A stretch of 42,144 bases of DNA, taken from Pseudoalteromonas peptidolytica. Its GTDB lineage: Bacteria > Pseudomonadota > Gammaproteobacteria > Enterobacterales > Alteromonadaceae. The notes below the pieces were generated by a model. That model searched no databases. It had not been told where the DNA came from and saw nothing but the letters and a program-made list of their open reading frames with translations. The translations under genes were made by a program, and so were the position numbers. Position 1 is the stretch's first letter. The number at the start of each line of letters is the position of its first letter. Below are positions 24,074 to 33,051 of the stretch, piece after piece. The DNA is taken from contig NZ_WEHZ01000038.1 in assembly GCF_012641745.1 (NCBI RefSeq), forward strand, positions 1-42,144, in the 5' to 3' direction.

Positions 24074-24340
24074 TTACAGCTTTTTTGCGATGATATCCTC
24101 AAGCATCGAGTGCTTTAGGCTAAGCGTTGCAAACATATCTTTTAGCTTACGGTTTTCTTCTTCAAGCTCTTTAAGTCGCTTAACGTCTGAAGCTTCCATC
24201 CCGCCATACTTTGAGCGCCATTTATAAAACGTACTTTGGCCGATACCATGTTTGCGACAGATTTCTGGCACAGGAATACCTGATTCAGATTCTTTGATCA
24301 TGCTGACAATTTGGGTTTCGGTGAACTTGCTTTTTCTCAT
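24074..24340 (-). CDS. IS3-family OrfA
   Basis: The 88-aa protein begins MRKSKFTETQIVSMIKE, then has a helix-turn-helix (PEICRKHGIGQSTFYKWRSK, about residues 25-44) and a leucine-zipper region (LKELEEENRKLKDMFATLSL, about 56-75). It is a standard IS3-family OrfA of the IS407 type. The frame ends just after a run AAAAAAG on the coding strand, the usual -1 slippage signal for making the fused transposase. Confidence 0.9.
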   Translation of the reverse strand: MRKSKFTETQIVSMIKESESGIPVPEICRKHGIGQSTFYKWRSKYGGMEASDVKRLKELEEENRKLKDMFATLSLKHSMLEDIIAKKL

Positions 24341-24730
24341 CGTAAATTTTCCTATTTTAGTTAATGGAAAATTCTACTTATGAACTGTTTCATTTTTTGG
24401 GGGAGTTACACTCCGCTTCCATTACAAGCAATCCCGCTTTTAGAAAGATAAAAGCAACTGCACCACAAAATAAACTTACAAATGGGCGGATGAAATACCA
24501 TGGCATCCACTGAGGCGTCCATCGATTGAATACGCAAGCGTTTAAATAAACTCCCCGCAAGCAATAGATTGAACCACCTACACCTGAAGCCAACATACTT
24601 TGGGATAAAAGCTTCGAGTCAGCATCATCCCTCACCAGCGCCAATCCATCAAACCCGAGTAGATAAATCGCGCCAGATAGGAATGAAATTAAAAATACGC
24701 CAACAACGGCAATAGTAAGACCGCGCATAG

Positions 24731-24793
24731 TTACTCTTCCACCTTACTTTGCGATTCTTCTTCAACTGCTAAAACATCCACCTCATAACCCAT
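24731..24793 (-). CDS. Short ORF (20 aa) upstream of the split membrane gene
   Basis: The frame reads MGYEVDVLAVEEESQSKVEE and has a GGAG six bases before its ATG, so it is probably translated. Its stop is two bases before the ATG of the membrane-protein gene, implying coupling. The opening YEVDVLAVEEES reminds me of the N-terminus of some ComEC-like MBL proteins, which start with a similar strand; it may be the relic of a larger gene with an internal deletion, or a small leader peptide. Confidence 0.35.
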   Translation of the reverse strand: MGYEVDVLAVEEESQSKVEE

Positions 24794-25130
24794 AAAAGCT
24801 CCATCTGTTGTTAAAATATTCGCTTATTCAGGCGTTAAAGCCTTCCTGTGCTGTATGAGGGGGGTAACTCTGTTTTTCAATAGGTGGGATGTAATTATTG
24901 GTTCGGGTCACCCTTCTTTTTAGAAGTTTTGCGTTTACGTCTATGGGGTTGCGTCTTGCACTGTGCACGCAGTGAAAGGTTCAAACGTGGTAAGTTGAGT
25001 TGAGCTAATTTATACAAGTTCATCCATTTAATCTGGTGGCGTGGCTTCGCCACTTAACATGGTTTCTAACACAACATTCAAGATCTCTTTTGGCAGCTAT
25101 GTGACTATAAAGGCGAGCAGAGTTAGCCCT
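24794..25130. other. Right-end stretch with one possible small gene
   Basis: No full gene is visible. A minus-strand frame at 24895-25053 (GTG start) or 24895-25023 (ATG start) encodes a very basic peptide with KWMNLYKLAQLNLPRLNLSL in its middle and a Lys/Arg-rich end (PHRRKRKTSKKKGDPNQ). The composition is protein-like, but I find no ribosome-binding site and do not know the family. A small hairpin (GTGGC at 25036, GCCAC at 25049) lies near its start. The rest appears non-coding. Confidence 0.35.
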
Positions 25131-25191
25131 ATTTTCAGTCTAATAAGTTGTACAAATCATTTTTGTCAATTTTAGTTTTAGGTGTTTAAAA

Positions 25192-25252
25192 CACTATATC
25201 GATGTAATTATACATCACCGATGTGCACTCGCGTTTATCAATGTAATTGTCA
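25192..25252. repeat. Right transposon end with two probable TnsB-binding repeats
   Basis: Read inward from the right edge, the end begins TGACAATTACATTGATAA (25235-25252). A second repeat, ATAATTACATCGATATAG on the minus strand, lies at about 25194-25211. The cores (TTACA) are 39 bp apart. A weaker third candidate (TCACATAGCTG) is near 25093-25104. The outer 12 bp match the left end perfectly. Confidence 0.8.
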
Positions 25253-25257
25253 CCTAA
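25253..25257. repeat. Right copy of the 5-bp target-site duplication (CCTAA)
   Basis: CCTAA follows the terminal TGTCA of the element and matches the copy at 2248-2252. Confidence 0.95.
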
Positions 25258-25906
25258 ACCGGGAGAGATCTCATTATCTAATAATGGAGTACTGTTCTTG
25301 GACGAGCTTCCAGAGTTTGACCGTAAAGTGTTAGACTCGTTGAGAGAACCGATGGAAACTGGAACAGTCACGATTTCGCGTGCTGCTCGGCAAGTTGATT
25401 ACCCCGCGAACTTTCAACTCATCGCAGCATTGAACCCAAGTCCTACCGGTTGTTATACAGACAAAAGAAGCTCTCCTGATCAAGTGTTACGATATCTGTC
25501 TAAGATTTCAGGTCCCTTTCTAGATAGGATTGATTTACAGATAGAATTACCTCGACTAAAAACTGAAGAATTACAAAATCAATGTGATAGTGAGCCAAGT
25601 TCGTCAATAAGGCAGAGAGTCGAGAAAGCTTACCAACTTGCATTACAAAGACAGGGAAAGTGTAATGATCAGTTAGGAGTAAAAGAGCTAAACAAAGTTT
25701 GCTACCTTGCTGAAGCGGAGCGTGCTTTTTTAGCTAAGGCCGCTGAAAAGCTACAGTTATCACCTCGCTCCTATCACCGAATAATCAAAGTCGCTAGAAC
25801 TATTGCAGATTTGAGCTGCGTCACTGATATTGGTTTGGTACATCTAAAGGAGGCGCTAAGTTATCGCGCTTTAGAGCGGTTATTGGGTCAACTGACCAGA
25901 TATTAG
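25253..25906 (+). pseudogene. comM: comM (yifB), 3' part
   Basis: The sequence after the element continues ComM at KPGEISLSNNGVLFLDELPE, which contains Walker B, followed by SREPMETGTVTISRAA-type residues (LREPMETGTVTIS) and the C-terminal Mg-chelatase domain ending YRALERLLGQL. There is no start or ribosome-binding site of its own, so it is presumably silent. It ends 4 bp inside the converging response-regulator gene. Confidence 0.95.
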
Positions 25907-26598
25907 GTTGAGAGCATATAACCTTTGCCACGCACAGTGACGATACGCTTTTGTTCTTTTTCGTCCCCGAGCTTTTTACGTAGCCGACCTACTAGAACAT
26001 CAACAGTTCTGTCGCTAGGGCTCCAATCTGGTTGCCCTATATCTTCAGATATACGCTCCCGAGAGGTGGCTCTTCCTGCATTAGAGATCAGGCAGATAAG
26101 CACTTTATGCTCCGCTTCAGTTAGGCGCGATTCAGTACCGTGTTGATTAATCAGAGTGCGGTTATCGGGGTGTAGCTTGAAGTCTGCATATTCAATGAAT
26201 TCTTCGGATTCGTCATCTTTACTACCTACAAGCCGTTTATAAAGTGCGCGCATACGCAGCTCTAGTTCTAACGCATCCACAGGCTTACAAACGTAATCGT
26301 CAGCTCCTTGAGCTAGGCCTGCTATTCTGTCTGCTTGAGAATCGCGGCTAGAAAGCATAATAACGCCTAGATCTGACAGTGTATTAATTTCTTTTGCTAG
26401 TTGAAGACCGTCCGTTGCGGGCAAGACGACATCAACAATAGCAAGAGCAAATGGGTTTTGTGTCTGTTTTTGTATAAGCTCAAGCGCTGCTGCACCAGTA
26501 TTATCTACAGTGATACTAAATTCGGTATCATCAAAGTGGCTACATAGTCGCTTTGCTAAGAGTTCATCATCTTCAACTAATAAAACCTTTATGCTCAT
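25903..26598 (-). CDS. OmpR/PhoB-family response regulator
   Basis: The 231-aa protein has a receiver domain (residues 1-120) with acidic pocket E9/D10/D11, phospho-acceptor D56 (AIVDVVLP) and K105 (CKPVD). A winged-helix DNA-binding domain follows (about 135-230), ending VRGKGYMLS. No sensor kinase is adjacent, so it is an orphan in this window. It ends convergently with comM. Confidence 0.9.
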   Translation of the reverse strand: MSIKVLLVEDDELLAKRLCSHFDDTEFSITVDNTGAAALELIQKQTQNPFALAIVDVVLPATDGLQLAKEINTLSDLGVIMLSSRDSQADRIAGLAQGADDYVCKPVDALELELRMRALYKRLVGSKDDESEEFIEYADFKLHPDNRTLINQHGTESRLTEAEHKVLICLISNAGRATSRERISEDIGQPDWSPSDRTVDVLVGRLRKKLGDEKEQKRIVTVRGKGYMLST

Positions 26599-26792
26599 GT
26601 TTTCACTGTTAATTGTTGTTTAATTGTCGTTAATATAGCACTGAGGAATCGCTGCTTGGAAGTAGACGAAACGAATTCTTACAACTCTATATATTGGGCA
26701 CGTTACCCCGCCTTTCTTGAACAATCAAGAGAGATAGCCCTTATATTATTAAATTATATACAATGATGGTGCTATTTGCCGCTTACATAATC

Positions 26793-26816
26793 AAAAAGCG
26801 GCGCCAAAGGCACCGC
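26793..26816 (-). terminator. Intrinsic terminator of the S9 peptidase gene
   Basis: On the minus strand the stem GCGGTGCC-TTT-GGCGCCGC is followed by TTTTT, 13 bp after the stop codon of the peptidase gene. Confidence 0.85.
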
Positions 26817-26828
26817 CGTAAAACAAAT

Positions 26829-29282
26829 TTATTTACCGTACAGGTGTTGCCACCACTGCGGCTCATTTTTAAGGTGTTTGTCAAAATACGCCAGCATGGT
26901 ATCCCACCAGTGGAAGCGTTTATCGCGAGCGAATATTTGGTGATCTGCTCCTTTGTATTCCACTAACTCAACATCTTGGCCGAGTATTTTAAGCGCAGTA
27001 TACATATTATGACTTTCACCCGGTGGCACATTTGTATCTGCATCACCATGGATAAGTAATAACGGTGTTGTTACCTTATTTGCATTAAAAACAGGGCTAT
27101 GCTGTGAATAAAGTGTTGGATTATTCCAAGGGAAGCTTCCCTTTGATGCTTCGCCTGAATATAAATAGCCCCACCAGCCTTGTCCCCAGTAAGAGGTAAT
27201 ATTTGAAATACCAGCGTGTGAGATAGAGGCTGAGAATAAATTGGTTTTGGTGGTTAGTAGCATTGTCATAAAGCCACCATAAGATGCGCCGAGGTTACCC
27301 AAGCGTTTATCATCAACAAAAGGATAAGCTTTTACGAACTCCTTAGTTCCCATGATGATGTCATTTGCAGTATGTTCACCCCATGCGTTGACGTGTTCGG
27401 CTGAGAATTTTTGCCCAAACCCGGTTGCACCTGTTGGTTGTAGTACGTAGACAACATAGCCTTTGGCTGCCCATAAATTAAATGGGTAGCGTCCAGAGAA
27501 GCCTCTAGTAACAGGAGATGTGCCACCATAATAGTATACAAGTGCAGGGTACTTTTTAGATTTATCTAAATCATGAGGCAAATAAACACGACCTTTTATC
27601 TCCACACCTTCTTTGTTTGTGAAGTTAAACTCTTCTAGGTTCGCTATTTCAGCACCCTGATAAGCGATACCTTTTGAGTCCCAGAGTGTTTTTGAGCGGT
27701 TATCTGAGACGTGTATAGTTTTCAGCTGTTGTGGTGTTGAGACCGTCGTGCCAGTAAATAATACTTGAGCATGACGTTCATCTGATACAGCATATTTTTC
27801 AACGACATCTAGTCCTGTGTTTATTCTTTTGAATTTATTTTTGCTCTCGTCAAACAAGAAAAGTTGCTGGCGGTCTTCATCAGTCGCTTTTAGTACAACA
27901 TCACCATTATTCAGTACGGTAAAGTTACTGATCGCAGGGTCAAAGTTTTTACTCAATGCTTTAACGTTTTGCCCGCTTCGATCCATGAGATAGAGCTGAC
28001 CATCGTAATTGTTCGCTAGCATACCTTCTGGTAAGTTTCGACCCGCTCCGTTTGCAAAATCGGGGCCTGCGGTAACATAGATCCCCTCTTTTGTATATTG
28101 TGCATTATTGAACGTTCGATATTGACCAATCACTTTTTGCTGATAGTTTGATAAATCAATTTCTATCAGCTCTGTCAGCATATGTGGTGGCTGAGCATAA
28201 TCTTGCTGATGACGAGTTGCGAGAATTGTGTTCGCTTTAACATCAAAGTCAGCTAGCTGATGGCTTTGTGTGCCGACAGTAACAGGGTTAAGCAGACCGC
28301 TAGTAATATCTAGTAAGAATATTTGTGATTGAGTACGAGCATATGACCAGCGGTCTTCTAGACCTTGATAGTGCTTGGTCAACTTGCCTTCTTCTTTGCC
28401 ACTGTTGGTCCATTCAAAAATGAGTGTATTTTCGTCGAAGAAGGTTATGCTATTTGCGCCATTTAGTTGGCTGGCAACCTGAGTCCTTTTAGTTGTCTTT
28501 AAGTCAAAGATATACGCTTTATTATCAGATAAGTAGGTAAGCTTTTCACTGTCGTCACGCCAAGCAAAATTAGCAGCATTCATACCATCAAAGTGATATA
28601 AGGCCTCACCATCTTCATTATATAAAGTGGTTTCTGTAATCGCAGAGTTACCTTTTTCATCGTTATAACGACGCATCGTTGTGATGTAATATTCTCCATT
28701 TGGAGATAATGAAATTGCGCTTACAGTAGGTGCATCGAAAAGCTGCTTAGCTGAAAGTGCTTTAGTCTGCTTGTCGGTTAGAGTAATGGAGTCATGGTCA
28801 GCTTTACCTTCAAAACTAATGTCTACCTTGTTCCAATCGTTCACTTGCTCAGCAACCACAAGGACTTGATGATCTCCTTTGGCAACATTCAGTTGGATTT
28901 CGCTAATGCCACTCACGGCTTCACCATTTAAAAAGACCTTGGCTTTCTCAATACCCTCGAGCTTTAGTTTGCCAGATACAAAGCGCTCAGTCGTGAAGTT
29001 AAACTTTAGCGCTTGTAAACCAGGTATCGTTAACTTTGATATTTTATTTAATGGCTGCCACTTGCTCTGCTGATTAAAGAGCATTATTTGGTTTGTATTT
29101 TTTTGTAGAGTAGGCAATAAATTGTCGATAATCGCATCGCGGTGTGCGGTGTCAGCAGGCTTAATTGTCGAGTTGATTGCAATCGGCCCCAAAAATTGTA
29201 TTTTCGATTCATCTAATGGGCTTGCGGATAGTTGTGTTGAAACTGCCGTAAATAGTAGAGTAACGGCTGTATGTAATTTCAT
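26829..29282 (-). CDS. S9-family prolyl oligopeptidase-like serine peptidase
   Basis: The 817-aa protein has an N-terminal signal peptide (MKLHTAVTLLFTAVSTQLSA) and is probably periplasmic. A beta-propeller-like region spans about residues 170-540. The C-terminal alpha/beta-hydrolase domain has the nucleophile S667 (GASYGG), D749 (HGDADTNVPP) and H781 (GADHQIF). Related enzymes cleave peptides after proline or alanine. It is transcribed alone, with a clear terminator downstream. Confidence 0.92.
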   Translation of the reverse strand: MKLHTAVTLLFTAVSTQLSASPLDESKIQFLGPIAINSTIKPADTAHRDAIIDNLLPTLQKNTNQIMLFNQQSKWQPLNKISKLTIPGLQALKFNFTTERFVSGKLKLEGIEKAKVFLNGEAVSGISEIQLNVAKGDHQVLVVAEQVNDWNKVDISFEGKADHDSITLTDKQTKALSAKQLFDAPTVSAISLSPNGEYYITTMRRYNDEKGNSAITETTLYNEDGEALYHFDGMNAANFAWRDDSEKLTYLSDNKAYIFDLKTTKRTQVASQLNGANSITFFDENTLIFEWTNSGKEEGKLTKHYQGLEDRWSYARTQSQIFLLDITSGLLNPVTVGTQSHQLADFDVKANTILATRHQQDYAQPPHMLTELIEIDLSNYQQKVIGQYRTFNNAQYTKEGIYVTAGPDFANGAGRNLPEGMLANNYDGQLYLMDRSGQNVKALSKNFDPAISNFTVLNNGDVVLKATDEDRQQLFLFDESKNKFKRINTGLDVVEKYAVSDERHAQVLFTGTTVSTPQQLKTIHVSDNRSKTLWDSKGIAYQGAEIANLEEFNFTNKEGVEIKGRVYLPHDLDKSKKYPALVYYYGGTSPVTRGFSGRYPFNLWAAKGYVVYVLQPTGATGFGQKFSAEHVNAWGEHTANDIIMGTKEFVKAYPFVDDKRLGNLGASYGGFMTMLLTTKTNLFSASISHAGISNITSYWGQGWWGYLYSGEASKGSFPWNNPTLYSQHSPVFNANKVTTPLLLIHGDADTNVPPGESHNMYTALKILGQDVELVEYKGADHQIFARDKRFHWWDTMLAYFDKHLKNEPQWWQHLYGK

Positions 29283-29471
29283 TTATTTGCGCCTAATGTA
29301 GGTAATTAGATGATAAAACTATATCATAGTATTTTAACTCGGTTGTATTGCTGCGATAGACGTCCTAAATTTAAGATTTGGCGTCAATAAAGCTGGCGAG
29401 CTCTCATTTAATTGTTTGATCGAGCATACCGCGCCCCCATACTTATGTTTTAAATTAAGAGGAGTACATAC

Positions 29472-30605
29472 TTGACCCTACTTTTAACCTATATGTTTTT
29501 GGCGATAGCTATTTCGTTTATTTGCTCGGTGATGGAAGCCGTATTGCTAAGTATTACGCCAAGCCATATCGGGATACTTAGACAAGACAATGGTGGGTTA
29601 GCCGATCGTGTACAAACGCTCAAAGATAATATAGATCAGCCACTTTCTGCGATCCTAACACTTAATACCGTTGCCCATACTGCTGGTGCAGCTGGGGTTG
29701 GGGCGCAAGCTGCTGTGGTATTTTCAGATGCAGCTGTTGGTATTGCATCTGCAATCATGACATTGCTCGTCTTAGTACTATCCGAAATTATTCCAAAAAC
29801 TTTAGGGGCGACTTATTGGCGTGCTTTAACGCCTGTAGTGTCCAGTATGCTGGTATGGTTAGTGCGTGTGCTTAAACCGTTTGTATGGATGTCTGATCAG
29901 TTAACCAAAGTAATAGGCCGAAAAGAAGATGAAGCGCATTATATTCGTCAAGAAATAGAAGCGATGGCTGAAATTGGTTCTGAAGCAGGTGCTTTACACC
30001 AAGATGAGACCGAGACTATCCGAAGCCTGCTACGTTTTCGCCATGCACGACTTGAAAGTATTATGACCCCAAGAACAGTGTTGTTCAAAGTCCACAAAGA
30101 TATGACGGTGCATGGATACTTATCAGAGCATGGTTCGGTTGCATTTTCTCGAGTCTTGGTATTTGATAAAAACACCGATGATATTATCGGTTTTGTTCAT
30201 AAGAATGACATCATGCTTGCCTATCACCGTTTAGGGGAAGAATATAAAATTGGTAAGCTTTCTCGTCCGCTATACACTGTACCTGAAACTCTAGCAGCTC
30301 CTGAGTTATTTAAGGCGCTGCTCTCGAAGCGCTTACATATTGCATTAGTGGTTGATGAATACGGAGATGTACAAGGTATTGTCACCCTAGAGGACTTACT
30401 CGAATCCCTAATGGGGATGGACATTGTCGATGAAAGGGAACAAACGACCAATATGCAGGCGGCTGCAAAACAAAAGTGGCGAGAGCGTGTAGACAATCAT
30501 GATAACCTGATTGAGGATATTGATGAGACTGAAGCGCTTGAGCATCTGGAAGCGGAAAAAATCGCAGAGCAGCCCGAACAGCCTGAGGTTAAGGGTTCGA
30601 ATTAA
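29472..30605 (+). CDS. CNNM/DUF21 plus CBS-pair membrane protein (CorC/HlyC-like)
   Basis: The 377-aa protein has a DUF21 membrane domain (about residues 1-190) with three to four helices, followed by a CBS pair (about 198-320; IMTPRTVLFKV, VVDEYGDVQGIVTLEDLLESLMG). Family members are linked to magnesium or cobalt efflux. It ends with an acidic tail in place of the usual CorC_HlyC domain. The start is TTG, with GAGGAG 8 bases upstream. It overlaps the converging EAL gene by 17 bp. Confidence 0.88.
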   Translation: MTLLLTYMFLAIAISFICSVMEAVLLSITPSHIGILRQDNGGLADRVQTLKDNIDQPLSAILTLNTVAHTAGAAGVGAQAAVVFSDAAVGIASAIMTLLVLVLSEIIPKTLGATYWRALTPVVSSMLVWLVRVLKPFVWMSDQLTKVIGRKEDEAHYIRQEIEAMAEIGSEAGALHQDETETIRSLLRFRHARLESIMTPRTVLFKVHKDMTVHGYLSEHGSVAFSRVLVFDKNTDDIIGFVHKNDIMLAYHRLGEEYKIGKLSRPLYTVPETLAAPELFKALLSKRLHIALVVDEYGDVQGIVTLEDLLESLMGMDIVDEREQTTNMQAAAKQKWRERVDNHDNLIEDIDETEALEHLEAEKIAEQPEQPEVKGSN

Positions 30606-31797
30606 TCATACGCTGCCAAGAATGAATCCAGCTTATGAGTTCATCTAATGGTTTTGGCTTGCTGATTAAAAAGCCTTGCATCAACAGGCTATGTTTATAA
30701 CGATCAAGGTATTGTAGCTCTTCAATGCGCTCAATACCTTCGGCAACTATATCAAGCTGTTGATTCTGCGCTATGTCTATAAGGCTGTCGATGAGAACTT
30801 GCGAAAATCTATCTGACTCGACATGGGTGATCAAAGAGCGATCGATTTTTATCTCAGTAAAGGGTAAAGACTTTAACTGCTGGATATTGGTAAAGCCCGT
30901 ACCAAAATCGTCCAATGAAATGTCAAAACCACGGATCCGTAATCGATTCATTGTTTCCAATTGAATTGACTGATTCATTGGCTGGTTTTCGGTGATTTCT
31001 AAAATAATATCACTCGGTTTTAAGCGGTTGATTTCCAATATTAATGCAAGTTTATCTGGGCAGCTTAGATCATTGAGCTGAACTGGTGATAAATTGAATG
31101 CCAGTTTAATTGGGTAATTTAGCTCTGACTTGATGGCTTTAAACTCATTGGTTGCTTTTTCAAATAATTGAAAGGTGATGATATTAATTAAGTCAGTGTC
31201 TTCTGCTACCCCGATGAAGTGATCCGGTAATATGACTTTGGTCGCACTTTTTGACACTATGCGTGCCAGCACTTCAACACTCTTAATTTTCTTATCACCC
31301 CGGTTCACTTTAGGCTGATAATACGGCGTTATTTCATTGTGGCTGATTGCATGAAGTAATTGACCCTCAGTAACTTTTTCAATGCTATTGCGTTTAACGG
31401 TTGTATAGGTTGACATTTTTTTCAGCATGCGTTCGACATCGATTAGCTGTATTGGCTTGGTTATATTACCGATGAGGTGTGCATTTGATTGGCGGGCTAG
31501 GTTTGTTGCTAGGTCAATTATCTTTTCATTCATTTCAGAAATAATAATAATACCACCAGAAAACTTCAGTTCTCCGAGCTTGTGTATAAACTCCATGCCA
31601 TCCATCTCAGGCATATTGAGATCGGTGAAAACGGCATCAAACTGGTGAGGAGTTTGCCGAACTTTTTCAAGGGCATTGATCGCGCTTGAACAGGTGGTGA
31701 CATGCTCAATCCCTAACTCTGTCATAATGGCCTGCATCACAACGAGTATTGCTGGAGAATCATCTACTACCATTATCCGATTTTTTGCTAATGACAT
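30589..31797 (-). CDS. Response regulator with EAL (c-di-GMP phosphodiesterase) domain
   Basis: The receiver domain (about residues 5-125) has D12/D13 and phospho-acceptor D59 (FTDLNMP). The EAL domain (about 150-395) has SVEVLAR in place of EAL, with the metal and catalytic residues otherwise kept: FNLSPVQL, EITENQ, LDDFGTG, IKIDRS and AEGIE. It probably hydrolyses c-di-GMP under control of a kinase outside this window. The ATG at 31797 has AAGGAA upstream and gives MSLAKNRIMVVDDS; a longer version from 31881 is less likely. Confidence 0.88.
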   Translation of the reverse strand: MSLAKNRIMVVDDSPAILVVMQAIMTELGIEHVTTCSSAINALEKVRQTPHQFDAVFTDLNMPEMDGMEFIHKLGELKFSGGIIIISEMNEKIIDLATNLARQSNAHLIGNITKPIQLIDVERMLKKMSTYTTVKRNSIEKVTEGQLLHAISHNEITPYYQPKVNRGDKKIKSVEVLARIVSKSATKVILPDHFIGVAEDTDLINIITFQLFEKATNEFKAIKSELNYPIKLAFNLSPVQLNDLSCPDKLALILEINRLKPSDIILEITENQPMNQSIQLETMNRLRIRGFDISLDDFGTGFTNIQQLKSLPFTEIKIDRSLITHVESDRFSQVLIDSLIDIAQNQQLDIVAEGIERIEELQYLDRYKHSLLMQGFLISKPKPLDELISWIHSWQRMINSNP

Positions 31798-32007
31798 TAA
31801 CAATTCCTTCGTATACCGAACCTTCTTAAAGCTTAGTACAAATATTCCAAAGTGCTTAAATTCGCGCATTCTTAACGACATGACTTTTACTCAACTTTTA
31901 ATCCCATTATCGAATTTTGCATTGATTTTTCTAACCTAGTAACGGTAAAGACATTGTGCAATGCCTAGTTTTGGTGATAATACTGCAAACGATTTTTGGG
32001 TTTGGAT

Positions 32008-33018
32008 ATGAATAGAGTCGAATTATCGCTAGCCGAGAAGGCTGTATCTATATTTTTTAATCAACAGCAGGTTGTACAAATATTTGTTGAGCAGCAAGCG
32101 ATTGCTTTTGAGGAGCATGGAGGTTACGTCAGTGCGTCAGTTGAAGGTCAAGCCTTAGCTGTACGTACAGAGCAACTTCCACAAGGGCTTTTGGGTATTA
32201 TTGTTAACGACTCCGATACTCAGTGGGTAGAGGTAAGCACCGAGACACCCAAAGAAAAACGCAGCCTTTTTGGTTTAGCTGCTCTGGGGCTTAAGCTATT
32301 TAAAAGTGCAAAAGTGGTTAAAGCTGCTCTAGCTGGAGCGTCTGTGGCTGGTTATGCTTGGCTATTTTCATGGCAATTTGCACTTATGCTCGTAGCCTGT
32401 TTGGTTGTGCACGAATATGGTCATGTTAGAGCGATGCGCTATTTTGGTATCAAGACAAAAGGGATTTATCTAATTCCATTTGTCGGCGGTCTTGCGGTGA
32501 GCGATGATAAAATAGTGACACGTTGGCAAGATGTAGTGATCTCTTTGATGGGGCCTGCTTTTGGATTAATTACCTCAATTTTAGGTGTCGTGCTCTATTA
32601 CGCGACAGAAATGGAAATATTCGCAGGCGTCGCGGTATTGAGCGCATTGCTCAACTTATTTAACTTATTACCCATTTTGCCACTGGACGGTGGCCATGTA
32701 CTTAAGAGCATTAGTTTTTCGATGCGCTCTTGGGTGGGACTATTAGCATGTATGGCTGGTGTGATGCTGGGCCTTTGGATCAGCTATACATTTGGATTGA
32801 TATTGCTCGTTATCTTTATTTTGGTTGGGAGTTTTGAAATCTTGCTGGAATGGCGAGGGCGTCACCACAGTCACTTAATACCATTAGATAGATATGGTCA
32901 GGTGGTCAGTGCCCTAATGTACGTGTTGGTGGTATGTGGGCATGTTGCTGTAATGATGCACTTTGCTGATTCTGACAATCCAATTCTGAGTTTGCCGATG
33001 AAGATTTTATCCAGCTAA
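32008..33018 (+). CDS. M50-family (site-2-protease-like) membrane peptidase
   Basis: The protein (about 336 aa) has the zinc motif HEYGH (VVHEYGHVRA) and the distal NLLPILPLDGGH motif that supplies the third ligand, with about six membrane helices. Site-2-type proteases cut substrates within the membrane. The N-terminal ~95 residues are soluble. A TTG at 31996 is an alternative start; neither has a strong ribosome-binding site. It ends before a bidirectional terminator. Confidence 0.87.
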   Translation: MNRVELSLAEKAVSIFFNQQQVVQIFVEQQAIAFEEHGGYVSASVEGQALAVRTEQLPQGLLGIIVNDSDTQWVEVSTETPKEKRSLFGLAALGLKLFKSAKVVKAALAGASVAGYAWLFSWQFALMLVACLVVHEYGHVRAMRYFGIKTKGIYLIPFVGGLAVSDDKIVTRWQDVVISLMGPAFGLITSILGVVLYYATEMEIFAGVAVLSALLNLFNLLPILPLDGGHVLKSISFSMRSWVGLLACMAGVMLGLWISYTFGLILLVIFILVGSFEILLEWRGRHHSHLIPLDRYGQVVSALMYVLVVCGHVAVMMHFADSDNPILSLPMKILSS

Positions 33019-33024
33019 AATAAC

Positions 33025-33051
33025 TAATAAGGCGCGTAAAGCGCCTTATTA
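33025..33051. terminator. Bidirectional intrinsic terminator
   Basis: TAATAAGGCGC (33025-33035) and GCGCCTTATTA (33041-33051) form a perfect 11-bp stem around GTAAA, with AT-rich arms usable in both directions. It separates the converging M50 and AtoE-type genes and overlaps the last codon of the latter. Confidence 0.88.

Larger units (their letters stand above)
23222..24410 (-). mobile_element. IS3-family insertion sequence (IS407-group-like), 1189 bp
   Basis: The termini are TGTAACTCCACCCAATTT on the left and, read inward from the right, TGTAACTCCCCCAAAAAA; both continue into a shared GTAGAATTTT a little further in. The element has orfA and orfB on the minus strand, linked by an A6G slip site, and 4-bp CTCC duplications. 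It appears complete and is probably a recent arrival, since the interrupted gene is still in frame on both sides. Confidence 0.92.
23071..24728 (-). pseudogene. Small membrane-protein gene split by an IS3-family element
   Basis: The 5' part (24415-24728) encodes an inner-membrane protein beginning MRGLTIAVVGVFLISFLSG with three hydrophobic helices. Removing the IS (23222-24410) and one CTCC copy continues the frame as EAEQVDNASNYAIYALAFIA and then GYNVDKFLKKIEALSKEIFG, to a TAA at 23071-23073. The restored protein is about 154 aa. The ending (FIAGYNVDKFLKKIE) suggests a small transmembrane partner protein, but I do not recognise the family. Its ATG is two bases after the stop of the short upstream ORF at 24731-24793. 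Confidence 0.75.
2253..25252. mobile_element. Tn7-like transposon inserted in comM, 23,000 bp
   Basis: The element is bounded by inverted termini that share a perfect 12-bp TGACAATTACAT and by CCTAA duplications. It encodes TnsA, TnsB, TnsC and TniQ at the left end, followed by a probable TnsE homologue with a helicase, and then cargo. Tn7-like elements and other islands (for example AbaR in Acinetobacter) are known to use comM as an attachment site. The left end is the tnsA-proximal end. The core genes, both ends and the duplications are intact, so the element may still be mobile. The right third holds degraded insertion sequences, suggesting repeated secondary insertion. Confidence 0.95.

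Noticed and set aside
2253..25252. CRISPR array or Cas genes associated with the Tn7-like element
   Set aside because: I saw no regularly spaced direct repeats and no cas-like proteins; the single TniQ is accompanied by a TnsE-like candidate instead.
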